Of a stretch of 64,000 bases of DNA, positions 26,879 to 35,185 are shown piece after piece. Source of the DNA: Actinoplanes aureus (GTDB lineage Bacteria; Actinomycetota; Actinomycetes; Mycobacteriales; Micromonosporaceae); assembly GCF_015704865.1 (NCBI RefSeq), contig NZ_JADQTO010000022.1, positions 1-64,000 on the forward strand, read 5' to 3'. A program made the translations under genes and the position numbers. Within the stretch, counting starts at the first letter, position 1; each line of letters begins with the position of its first letter. The notes beneath the pieces were generated by a model. That model ran no database searches. It saw nothing but the letters and a program-made list of their open reading frames with translations, and had not been told where the DNA came from.

Positions 26879-27714
26879 CGCACACCAGCCGGGGCACGGT
26901 AGCGGTAGACGGTACTCGGACCGCCGTCGAGCCAGAAGAACGGATACGGCTCCGCCGACACCGCGCTCAACCCGGCGCCGAGAAAACATGGCAGCAGCGC
27001 GCTGCCGGTCTGCGCGAAAGCCACCATCGGCTTACCGGTACGGCGCGCATGCTCCAGCAACGCGTCGAAGGTCCCGTTGCCCACCGTCATGCCCGACACC
27101 AGCAACGCGTCACAGTCGTCGAGCAGGCCGGCGGCGTCCGGCCGGCACGGCTCGTCCCACTCCGTACTGCCGCCCGCACGGTCGCACGGCAGATACGCCA
27201 CACCCCGCTGCCTGAGCTGATGCAGCAGGGAATTCACGACGCCGACGACCAGCACCCGCTGCCCCGCTGTCACCGGCAGCAGGTCGATCACGGCCGACGC
27301 CCGCGCCACCGACTTCTCCAGCGAACTACCAGCAGCGATCGTCACCACGTCGGAGGCGGTGGAGGCATGCGGGCGCATCTCGGCGAGGTACGCGTCCGCC
27401 GCGGCGATCCGTACCGCCGGATCGGGATGCCCGAGCAGATCCGCGACGCTGCGTCCCACGCAGGCGAACACCGACTCGTCGTCGAGCTGATCCGGCTCCA
27501 CGGCGCACGAGCCGACCGCCGCGCCCACCCGCAGACTCAGCACCTGATTGCGGTAACCACGACCCCGTCCGGCATGCCGAACCCCTTGCCGCGTCGTGAA
27601 TCCCACACTGACCTGTACCGTCTCCGGGTCCACCCCATGGCGGCCGCCGCGAATGGCAGTGAGCAGCTCGTCCACCGATGTGTAGCCGGCACACACCCCG
27701 GGCGAGATGATCAT
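26872..27714 (-). CDS. DUF4213/DUF364 protein (putative heavy-metal chelation family)
   Basis: This is a 280-aa protein. The N-terminal half (about residues 15-125) has the DUF4213 enolase-N-like fold pattern (VSVGFTTRQGVRHAGRGRGYRNQ). The C-terminal half (about 130-260) is the DUF364 Rossmann-like domain with CDALLVSGMTVGNGTFDALLEHAR and FAQTGSALLPCFLGAGLSAVSAEPYPFFW. The family is described in databases as putative heavy-metal chelation; no member has a firmly established reaction that I know of. It overlaps the ATP-grasp stop by ATGA. It is the strongest hint that this operon handles a metal-binding small molecule. Confidence 0.82.
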   Translation of the reverse strand: MIISPGVCAGYTSVDELLTAIRGGRHGVDPETVQVSVGFTTRQGVRHAGRGRGYRNQVLSLRVGAAVGSCAVEPDQLDDESVFACVGRSVADLLGHPDPAVRIAAADAYLAEMRPHASTASDVVTIAAGSSLEKSVARASAVIDLLPVTAGQRVLVVGVVNSLLHQLRQRGVAYLPCDRAGGSTEWDEPCRPDAAGLLDDCDALLVSGMTVGNGTFDALLEHARRTGKPMVAFAQTGSALLPCFLGAGLSAVSAEPYPFFWLDGGPSTVYRYRAPAGVRC

Positions 27715-28988
27715 GCGGGCACCTCGACCCGCTCATCGGCGAACCGGACCTCGAGCCCGGCGACGAGTTCCTCTGCTCGCGGGCGTGCGCCCGGCCCATT
27801 GGTGTCGACCACCATGACGTGCCCGAGGTAGCTGTTGTTGCTGCTGGCATCCGCGGCTCGGTGCCCAGCCGGTTTCACCGCCCAATCCACCACGTCCGCT
27901 GCTTCAGCTACCGCCGCGGTGCCGTCGATGCGCTCGACAGTGCCCGCCTTCGGCGGCAGCAGGAAGGAGATAGCGGCGCTGCGAACCCCCGTGTCGGTCG
28001 CCGCGATGTCCGGCAGCTCACCGAGAGCCAGCTGCGTGTAAACCATAGGCAGATCCACACCGGTAACCCGGCGCACCAGCTCGGTGATCTGATTGCCGGC
28101 CGGCCGCGGGTTGATCTCGATCACTCGGGGCCCGGACTCGGTCAACCGCAGTTCGGTGTGCGCCACCCCCAGGTCGAACTCCACCGCGGCCAAGGCCGCC
28201 ACCGCCATGTCCGCCGCCGCGGATGTCGCCGCCGGAGTGATCGTCGCCGGGAACATGTGACCGCTCTCGACGAACCACGGCTCACCCGCAAGGCTCTTGT
28301 CCGTCACCCCGACCACGGTGGTACGCCCATCGACAGTGACGGTCTCCACACTGACTTCGGGCCCGACCAGGACCTCTTCCAGCAGCACCAACGGCGACCG
28401 AGGCTGCTGACGGGCATTGACCGGGAACCCGGCCAGCGCGTCGAACGCCTCCCGCAACTGCACCTCGTCGTCCACACGCCGGACGAACATGCCCGCACAC
28501 AGGTCGACCGGCTTGACCACCAGCGGAAACCCCAAGGTTCGGGCTGCGTCACGCAGCGGCGGCCAGCCTTCGACGACGGCGAACGCCGGCCCGGCAAGTC
28601 CTGCAGCGTGCATGCGCCTGCGAGCCAGATCCTTGCGATACGCGTGCTCGACCGCCTCGGGTTGTGCGCCGGGCAGACCCAGGTGCGCGGCGAGCCGCGC
28701 GACGGTGCCCAGGTAGTAGTCACACGAGGTGATCACTCCGTCGAAACGCATCACCTCGTGCAACCGCGCTATCTGCGGCAGCAACGAGGCCTCGTCATTC
28801 GTGTCGGCGGTGATGATGTTGTCCGCCGCCAGCAGCGGATGAACGCCCTCGGCGGAACTGGCCCGCAGGTAGTGATGCAGGTTCCGCGTCAGGAAGGTGA
28901 ACCGGTGCCCCGACTCCCGTATCGCCCTGGGCAGCAACCTGCTCATCGCCCCGACCCAGCTCTCCACCAATAGAACATGGCCCACCAT
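27711..28988 (-). CDS. ATP-grasp carboxylate-amine ligase
   Basis: This is a 425-aa ATP-grasp enzyme and the first gene of the operon. The N-terminal domain (MVGHVLLVESWVGAMSRLLP) resembles the pre-ATP-grasp fold of L-amino-acid ligases. ATP-binding motifs are FPLVVKPVDLCAGMFV, VLLEEVLVGPEVSVETV and the metal-binding ELRLTESGPRVIEINPRPAGNQI. Such enzymes join amino acids through an acyl phosphate. I chose the ATG at 28988, 30 bases after a metal-regulator-like operator; an upstream in-frame ATG at 29018 would lie inside that operator. Confidence 0.87.
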   Translation of the reverse strand: MVGHVLLVESWVGAMSRLLPRAIRESGHRFTFLTRNLHHYLRASSAEGVHPLLAADNIITADTNDEASLLPQIARLHEVMRFDGVITSCDYYLGTVARLAAHLGLPGAQPEAVEHAYRKDLARRRMHAAGLAGPAFAVVEGWPPLRDAARTLGFPLVVKPVDLCAGMFVRRVDDEVQLREAFDALAGFPVNARQQPRSPLVLLEEVLVGPEVSVETVTVDGRTTVVGVTDKSLAGEPWFVESGHMFPATITPAATSAAADMAVAALAAVEFDLGVAHTELRLTESGPRVIEINPRPAGNQITELVRRVTGVDLPMVYTQLALGELPDIAATDTGVRSAAISFLLPPKAGTVERIDGTAAVAEAADVVDWAVKPAGHRAADASSNNSYLGHVMVVDTNGPGARPRAEELVAGLEVRFADERVEVPA

Positions 28989-29017
28989 GCACTCCCGACT
29001 GACGAGGACTCCGTACA

Positions 29018-29044
29018 TGCAAACGATAACGGTTTCCATTTGCA
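29018..29044. promoter_or_regulatory. AT-rich dyad, Fur/Zur-like operator candidate upstream of the nine-gene operon
   Basis: Within a GC-rich region, TGCAAA (29018-29023) and TTTGCA (29039-29044) flank an inner imperfect dyad read on the minus strand as GGAAACCGTTATCGTTTGC. The inner element, with GTTATCGTTT, resembles actinobacterial Zur boxes (GAAAA...TTATC..TTTTC pattern). A LacI-type operator is an alternative. It lies about 30 bp before the ATP-grasp start, where a repressor would block transcription. Confidence 0.5.
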
Positions 29045-29045
29045 A

Positions 29046-29565
29046 GAGATAGAGGGGGCTGCAGCGGATGACCGGGCACGGTGCGCAGCCGGCGCCGGCC
29101 ACCGCAAGGACCACGAGCCCGGCCGCGACGGCCCGCTCCACCTCGGCCGCAACCTCCAGCCCTGTATGTGCGAGCAGCAGCGGGCGACCGACGCGCACCG
29201 TACGCCTGTCGACGGCGCCGGTGACGCCTAGTCAAATAGTCGAACTTCCAGGTTCGTAGTATTTGTCGCGACACTCGCCAAATTCTGAGCGGCAGAGGCA
29301 TTGCCCAGCACGCCGAGCTCGCCGCATAAAACAGGCCGAATAAACCTGGCCCGGATCACCGACGAGGTAGATCTCGGACACAGCGCGACCTCGGCATTGT
29401 GACCTTCTCAGCCGTTGACGGATGATTGTGAAATAGGCGACGTCCCGCGAATGCGCGATGGGTGACCATTGCATAGCTGGACCGAGTTTCTCCCGTTGCG
29501 CCTGCAGAACTATGTCGCTTGTCCGGCGGCCGTTTATTGCTGTCCGCGAAAGGTTCTGAACTCAC
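29046..29565. other. Intergenic stretch without recognised gene
   Basis: It lies upstream of the nine-gene operon. It is less GC-rich than its surroundings, with only short frames in all directions. No RNA gene, domain or repeat was recognised apart from the operator candidate at its left edge. Confidence 0.4.
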
Positions 29566-29805
29566 CTATGGAGCGGTTCCATGATTCCTCAGCGAAGACT
29601 GCGCGAAGGTGACGTCGGCATCGTTGAACGTGCCGACCGCCGAGGCCGCCACCGACGGGGCGGCCCCGCCGTGGTTCATGCCGGAGTCGGACGACGAATG
29701 GTCGCTGACGCCGCAGGCCGACAGCACGAGTGTGGCGGTGACGGCGGCGCCGGCCAGCAAGCCACGGCGCAGAACGGATTCGGGCAGCACGGAAGAACGC
29801 ATCAT
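29566..29805 (-). pseudogene. Truncated DUF305-type lipoprotein
   Basis: This 79-aa frame begins with a twin-arginine-like and lipoprotein signal (LRRGLLAGAAVTATLVLSAC). It then reads FNDADVTFAQS, exactly the start of the DUF305 domain in actinobacterial proteins, where HH-containing text (MIPHHRQ) should follow. Instead the frame becomes SLRNHGTAP and stops. About 120-150 residues of the domain are missing, so this is a truncated copy. DUF305 proteins often accompany copper-linked membrane genes such as those upstream. Confidence 0.7.
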
Positions 29806-29887
29806 TGCAGGTCTCTACCTTTCGACATTTTCAGGTACGCGCGGACGCCTCGGCGTGGCCATGGGAGTGGCCGTCGAGGTGGCGTTC

Positions 29888-30115
29888 CTATATGCGCAGC
29901 ACCGTTGCCGAAGCGAGAGTCAGGCCTGCCATTCGATCGGGTGGCGCTCGTGGCGAGAGCACCCGCAAGACGCACGGCGAGAGCACCGGGCGGCGGCTGC
30001 GGATGGCCGTGAACAGCCACATCAGCAGCATGATCGCCGCGAGGCGGTAGCGCCCGGCCCGCGCTCGCCCGACGAGGACCGCCCCGAACCCGGGCGACAG
30101 TGCCGCATCGATCAC
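29888..30115 (-). CDS. Small hypothetical protein
   Basis: This 75-aa frame has its ATG overlapping the stop of the membrane-protein gene upstream (ATGA), which suggests translation. A hydrophobic helix (YRLAAIMLLMWLFTAI) is flanked by arginines. Third-position GC is high in the first half and weaker later. No family was recognised; it may be a degraded membrane protein. Confidence 0.4.
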   Translation of the reverse strand: MIDAALSPGFGAVLVGRARAGRYRLAAIMLLMWLFTAIRSRRPVLSPCVLRVLSPRAPPDRMAGLTLASATVLRI

Positions 30116-30606
30116 CCGGCTCTACTGCCGACCGGGGTCAGTCCGCGCGGTTTGTACACCGACAGCACTACCGCGACGAGGAGCAGAACGACCGCCCCGG
30201 CCGCATGAATCAACGGCGACGCATTCGCGGGCATCGGCAGTCCGTCGTTCAGGGCGGCACGGCCGGCGTCGGCGAGCACCTCAAGTGTCCGCATGTACAG
30301 CAGCAGCACCGCGACAGCGAACAGGTTGAGCAGCAGTTTGATCAGGACCCAGTAGTGCCGCACCAGTCCCCACACCGTGATGAGGGATTGCGTCACGCCG
30401 GTGACCAAGCTCGCGAGGCCGAAGGGGACGAGCAAGGTCCAGCCCAGCGGTTCCAGGATCAGATATACCGCCGCCACCGAGCGTGGATCATCAGTGGTGA
30501 TCGCCAGACCAGCAAGTGCCACTGAGGCGGCCACGACACCCAGCCACCCCACGGACGTGGCGATGTGCAGCACGAGCACGGCCCGACGCGCGGGACGGCC
30601 CCTCAC
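30112..30606 (-). CDS. DUF2269-like integral membrane protein
   Basis: This 164-aa protein has four predicted spans (VLHIATSVGWLGVVAASVALAGL, LLVPFGLASLVTGVTQSLIT, LIKLLLNLFAVAVLLLYM and VVLLLVAVVLSVYKPRG). The arrangement with histidines near the membrane faces (LHIATSVGWLG, RHYW) is typical of actinobacterial DUF2269/CopD-like proteins. It starts at a GTG (30606) overlapping the small gene upstream as GTGA. It probably belongs to one operon with the truncated DUF305 lipoprotein, under the divergent TetR regulator. Confidence 0.7.
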   Translation of the reverse strand: MRGRPARRAVLVLHIATSVGWLGVVAASVALAGLAITTDDPRSVAAVYLILEPLGWTLLVPFGLASLVTGVTQSLITVWGLVRHYWVLIKLLLNLFAVAVLLLYMRTLEVLADAGRAALNDGLPMPANASPLIHAAGAVVLLLVAVVLSVYKPRGLTPVGSRAG

Positions 30607-30749
30607 GACCCGCCGCCACCCGCCATGGCCGCAACTGCCCGACCCTGGTCCATGTGCCGGCCGGGACCGTGCCCGGCCAGCACAGCTACCGCGATCATGG
30701 CCGCTACCAACAGGCCGACGATCAGAAAGACCTTCACCCACCGCGGCAT
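30603..30749 (-). CDS. Small single-span membrane protein
   Basis: This is a 48-aa protein, MPRWVKVFLIVGLLVAAM at the start, one membrane span, then GHGPGRHM and a glycine-rich tail. Short proteins of this pattern commonly precede DUF2269-type genes in actinobacteria. The histidines next to the membrane could bind metal. It overlaps the downstream gene by four bases. Confidence 0.65.
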   Translation of the reverse strand: MPRWVKVFLIVGLLVAAMIAVAVLAGHGPGRHMDQGRAVAAMAGGGGS

Positions 30750-30816
30750 GCCTTCACCAGGCCGCGGCCCGCTTCCTACCTGCCCCACGGCACTATCCCC
30801 TTCGATGAACTTTGCG

Positions 30817-30829
30817 ATACAGATTGTAT
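30817..30829. promoter_or_regulatory. Operator-like dyad in the divergent TetR / membrane-gene promoter region
   Basis: ATACA and TGTAT arms flank a 3-base centre, in an AT-rich stretch between the divergent starts at 30749 and 30878. An 8-bp palindrome GCATATGC follows at 30833-30840. It is a plausible binding site of the adjacent TetR regulator. Confidence 0.45.
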
Positions 30830-30877
30830 TGAGCATATGCATAGTGACGTCGACGCGGCAATGCGTACGATGAAGGG

Positions 30878-31483
30878 GTGCCGAAGTTGTGGGACTCGAC
30901 TGTCGAGGAACATCGCAGGACCGTGCACACCGCGATCCTGGACACCACCGCTGCGCTCGTCGGCGAGCACGGCCTGGCCGTGAACATGTCGCAGATCGCC
31001 CAGCACGTCGGCATCGGCCGGGCGACGCTGTACAAGTACTTCCCCGACGTGGAAGCCATCCTGGTCGCCTGGCATGAACGCCAGGTCACCGAGCATCTCG
31101 ATCAACTCGCGCAGGCCGCCGCCGCGACCGAGGATGCCGGCGAACGGCTGCAGGCCGTGCTGTCCACCTACCTTGCCTTGTCCAGCACCGGCCGCGACCA
31201 TGGCGGTCATGCTGGCGGCCAGCCGCCCGGCCACGGCACGGAACTCACCATGGCGCTGCACCACTCGCAGCACATGACACCGGCCCGTCAGCGACTACAC
31301 GACCTCGTCACCCACGTCATCACGCAAGCCGCCGACGCGGGAATCGCTCGCGCCGACGTACCTCCCGCCGAGCTCGCCACCTACTGCCTGCACGCACTGG
31401 CGGCCGCAGCCGCACTACCGTCGCCGGCCGCACGCCAGCGCCTGCTCGAGGTGACACAGGCTGGGTTGCTGCCTCAGCGATGA
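30878..31483 (+). CDS. TetR-family transcriptional regulator
   Basis: This 201-aa regulator has a TetR helix-turn-helix at about residues 17-62 (AILDTTAALVGEHGLAVNMSQIAQHVGIGRATLYKYFPDVEAILV). The middle is histidine-rich (DHGGHAGGQPPGHGTE ... HHSQHM), which could reflect metal sensing; this is inference. It starts at a GTG (30878). It is divergent from the small membrane protein/DUF2269/DUF305 genes and probably controls them. Confidence 0.88.
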   Translation: MPKLWDSTVEEHRRTVHTAILDTTAALVGEHGLAVNMSQIAQHVGIGRATLYKYFPDVEAILVAWHERQVTEHLDQLAQAAAATEDAGERLQAVLSTYLALSSTGRDHGGHAGGQPPGHGTELTMALHHSQHMTPARQRLHDLVTHVITQAADAGIARADVPPAELATYCLHALAAAAALPSPAARQRLLEVTQAGLLPQR

Positions 31484-31589
31484 CCGCAGCCGTTGGGAAC
31501 TCACCAGCCGGTCATCCAGCTCAGGCCCACTGAGAACGACAGTCGTGCAAATACGCGGTAGGCGGCACGGACGTGGCCCCGAACTCGAG

Positions 31590-33340
31590 TCAACGTTCGG
31601 CAGCCGTCCACGCGTCCAGGCCGGCCAGCGTCGCGAATCGGCCGCCGTCGGCGAGCAACCGCTCGGGTGTGCCTTGCTCGATGACGATGCCCCGGTCGAG
31701 CACGACGATCCGGTCGGCCTGCCGGGCGGTGGACAGCCGGTGCGCGACGGTCAGGATGCCGGTGTCGCGTTCGACAGCGAGACGGTGCAGGGCGGCCCGT
31801 AACGTAGCGTCGCTGGACCCGTCAATGGAGGCCGTGGCCTCGTCGAGCAGCAACACGACCGGGTCGCCGACCACGGCTCGGGTCAATGCCAGCAGCTGCC
31901 GTTGCCCGGCGGACAGTTCGAGCGTTCCGGACAGTTCGGTGTCGTACCCCTGCGGCAGTGCCTCGATGAAGGCGTCCGCGCCGGTAATCGCCGCCGCGCG
32001 GCGGACCTCCTCGATGCTGATGCGCGGATCGCCCAAGGTCACGTTGTCGGTGATGGTTCCGGTGAACAGCTGCACCGTCTGCGGGACGACGCCGACCAGG
32101 CGGCGCCGATCGTCGTCGCCGACGGCGCGCGAGTCGTAGCCGGCCAGCCGGATGCTGCCCGACCAGGGCCGGTAGAGACCGGCGAGCAGGCTCAGCAGGC
32201 TGCTCTTGCCGCCACCGGTACGGCCGACGATCGCCACGTGCTCGCCCGCGCCAACGGTGAGGCTCACCCCTTGCAACACCGGTTGGCCCGGGTGGTAGCC
32301 GAAGCAGACGTCACGAACCTCGATCCGCGGTCCCGCGCCGGTGCCGCGCACGAGCTGCTGCGGCTGCGGACGGCGGGTGTGTCGAGCACCGCGAAGACCC
32401 GTTCGGCGCCGGCGAGGGCGGCCTGCACCTTCTGCCATTCGTCGCCGAGGGCGATCAGCGGGGTGAAGAAGCGAGCGAACAGCAGCACGAAGGCGGTCAG
32501 CGTGCCGACCGTGATGCCGGTCGTCTCGGTCGTGCCCCGGGCGCCGATCCAGAGCAGCGCGGCGGTGATGACGGCGGCGAGCATGCTCACGCCCGGCGCG
32601 TAGAAGGCGTTGAACGCGGTGGACCGGTTCACGGTGCCCAGCCAGCCGAGCAGCGCCTGCCGGAAACGCTCGGTGAAATAGCTGTGCGCCCCGAACGCGC
32701 GGATCGTCTCGGCGTTGCCGAGGGTCTCCTGCAGGTGGATGTTGAGGGTGCCGACGGCGGACCGGGCGTCCCGTTCGGCGGCGCGGACCCGGCGCCGCAG
32801 GTAGCTGGTCAGGGGTATCAGCAGCGGCACGATCAGTACGGCGAGCAGCGTGAGTGCAGGGCTGAGCACCAGCATGGCGGCCACGGCGGTGAGCAGCCGT
32901 ACGGTCTCCCCGAGCAGCCGCGTGCCGGTGGTGGAGAACAGGTCGTCGATGGCTTCGACGTCGGCGGTGCAGCGGCTGATCGAGTCCCCGGTGGGCACCT
33001 GGTCGTGGTAGCTCGCGGGCAACGCCAGCAGGTGCGCGAAGAGCCGGTGACGCAGCCCGGCGAGGGTGTGCTGCGCGATGGTGACCGCGGCGTAGCCGTA
33101 GGCGGCGGTCAGCAGGTGGGCGGCAGCGACTGCCGCCAGATAGAGCGCCGCGGCCGCGGCCAGGCCGTCGGTGCGGCCGACGGTGATCCGCTCGTCGATG
33201 ACGTAGCGGGCGATCAGCGGCGGGACGACATCGAGCAGCGCGGCGCCGAGCACCGCGACGGCGATCAACAGCAGGCGGCCGGTCCACGGCCGGGCGAGCT
33301 CTCGAAGCCACCGGCCGAGCCCCACGTTCGCGCCGGTCAT
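31590..33340 (-). pseudogene. ABC exporter half-transporter (TMD-NBD) with a frameshift
   Basis: The gene encodes a full type I ABC exporter subunit of about 583 aa, split into two frames. The first frame carries the membrane domain (from MTGANVGLGRWLREL to FAVLDTPAVR). The second begins at PQPQQLVRGTGAG and carries the ATPase (Walker A GRTGGGKSS, signature LSAGQRQL, Walker B LLLDEATASID). A single missing C near 32368 would restore one frame (GTC-CCG-CAG). Either the gene is inactivated or the base call is wrong. Its ATG overlaps the partner gene by ATGA. The SAGQ signature and intact glutamate make it the partner of the degenerate subunit upstream. Confidence 0.8.
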
Positions 33341-35175
33341 CGCGATGCCGCCGGCTCGTCGCGATGCGGCTGGGCATGAAAGATCCGCGCGTACAGGCCG
33401 TCGGCGGCGATCAGCTCGTCGTGCCGGCCGTGCTCCACGACCCGTCCGCCGTCGAGCACGACCACCTGGTCGGCATGCGGGAACGCGGCGAGCCGGGTGG
33501 AGCACAGCACGATCGTCGCTCGATGCTGGGCTGGGGCGTTCGGGCCGACCGCCTCGCGCAGGGCGGCCACGATCCGGGCCTCGGTGTCCACGTCCACCGC
33601 GCTGAACGGGTCGTCGAGGACCAGCAGACGCGGCGATACCGCCAGGGCGCGGGCCAGCGCGATGCGCTGTCGCTGCCCACCGGAGATGCGTACGCCCAGC
33701 GCGCCCACTTGCGTGGACAGCGCGTCCGGCATGTCCGCGACGTCGACGCTGAGATCCGAGACGGCGACGGCCGTGTCCACCCCCAACGCCGATGCGCTCC
33801 CCCGCAGCAGGATGTTCTCCGCCACCGTCGCGGAGAACGCCGGATAGTCCTGGGGCACGTACCCGACGCCGGCTCGCTGCGCGGCAGTCCACGTGTGCGG
33901 GTCCTGCCCGTCGACGCGGACCCGGCCCCGGCCCGGTGCATGTAGGCCGACGATGAGCCGGGCCAGCGCCGATTTGCCGGAGCCGACCGGACCCGTGATG
34001 CCGACGACGCTGCCGGGTTCGATGTCGAGAGTGATGTCCGCCAGCGCGACGCCGGCACTACCGGGGTAGGAGAAACGCACTCGCTCGAGGCACACGCTCG
34101 CCGGCCCGGCGGCGATCCGCTCAACCGGCGGTTCCACCGCGGGGGCGTCAATGTGGTTGCGTCGCCACCGCGACGCCGGCCCGGCCGGTGCGGCCGCGGC
34201 GGCCAGCAGCGGGTCGATCCGCGAGAACGCCGCGGCCGCCGCCTGCACCCGGTTGACCATGAGCGGGATGCGATGCGCCCGGCCGGTGAAACGCACGAAC
34301 AGCTGCAGGAACGCCACGAAACCGCCGACCGTCAGCGACCCGGCGGCGACGCGCTCCCCACCGATCCACACCATCGGCACGATGCCCGCGGTGACCAGCG
34401 TGCCGTATACAGGAGCCAGTCCGGTGTCCAACCGGGCGGCCGCCAGCTCGGCGCCGGCCCGCGCCCGGGCCAGCTCCGCGACGCGCTCACTGTAGGCGGC
34501 GCGCCGACCGTACACGGTCAGCAGCCGCGCCGCGGTCAAGCCCTCCTGGACCAGCTGCGTGACCGCGGTGTCGGCCTGCCGGGCGCGCAGCGTGCGGCGC
34601 GCGACGCGCGCACCGATCAACTTCGCCAGAACCAGGGCGATCGGTACGGGTGCCAGCGCCCACAAACTCAGTGTCGGATCGTAGAGCAGCATCGCCGTCA
34701 CAAAGGCGAGCGAGAACAGCACGGTGTCCCAGGTCTCCACGATGATCTCGCCTACGCCGGTGCCGATCACGTCGACGTCCCCGATCACCCGCGTCATCAC
34801 ATCGCCCACCGACGTGCGATGCAGCCGCTCGGCCGGCCAGCCCAGCACACCGCGTACGGCGTCCGCTCGCAGCGTCGCCTGGATGCGGGCCTTGGCCACC
34901 CCGAGCCAGTACCGCTTGCCGATCCGCGGCACCTCGGTCGCCAGCGTGCCGGCGACCAGCAGCAGCACTGCCCGCGTGACCTCGGCGAACGGGGTCGCGC
35001 CGCGGGCGTACGCCAGCACCGTGTCGACGGCCCGGCCCAGTAGCACCGCCGGCAGCACCACCGCGATGTTCATGACGATGCCGGCCGCCGAACCGATCAC
35101 CAGCAGACCCGCCACCTGCCGTAGGTACGGCAGCAGCGGCACCAGCAATCGCGGCCGGCCTCCCGTGGTCGTCAC
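33337..35175 (-). CDS. ABC transporter ATP-binding/permease protein (heterodimer partner)
   Basis: This is a 612-aa type I exporter subunit: six spans within about residues 15-310 and an ATPase domain within about 345-600. Walker A is GPVGSGKSA and the signature ISGGQRQR. Walker B is LLVLDDP, with aspartate where the catalytic glutamate normally stands. This degeneracy, together with the SAGQ signature of the next gene, is the hallmark of asymmetric heterodimeric exporters. It starts 10 bp after chrA and is probably in the same transcript. The substrate is unknown. Confidence 0.88.
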   Translation of the reverse strand: MTTTGGRPRLLVPLLPYLRQVAGLLVIGSAAGIVMNIAVVLPAVLLGRAVDTVLAYARGATPFAEVTRAVLLLVAGTLATEVPRIGKRYWLGVAKARIQATLRADAVRGVLGWPAERLHRTSVGDVMTRVIGDVDVIGTGVGEIIVETWDTVLFSLAFVTAMLLYDPTLSLWALAPVPIALVLAKLIGARVARRTLRARQADTAVTQLVQEGLTAARLLTVYGRRAAYSERVAELARARAGAELAAARLDTGLAPVYGTLVTAGIVPMVWIGGERVAAGSLTVGGFVAFLQLFVRFTGRAHRIPLMVNRVQAAAAAFSRIDPLLAAAAAPAGPASRWRRNHIDAPAVEPPVERIAAGPASVCLERVRFSYPGSAGVALADITLDIEPGSVVGITGPVGSGKSALARLIVGLHAPGRGRVRVDGQDPHTWTAAQRAGVGYVPQDYPAFSATVAENILLRGSASALGVDTAVAVSDLSVDVADMPDALSTQVGALGVRISGGQRQRIALARALAVSPRLLVLDDPFSAVDVDTEARIVAALREAVGPNAPAQHRATIVLCSTRLAAFPHADQVVVLDGGRVVEHGRHDELIAADGLYARIFHAQPHRDEPAASR

Positions 35176-35185
35176 GGCGGCGGGC

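Noticed and set aside
29046..29565. Possible tRNA or small RNA in the 520-bp gap
   Set aside because: No cloverleaf-like arm pattern or strong hairpin was found by eye.
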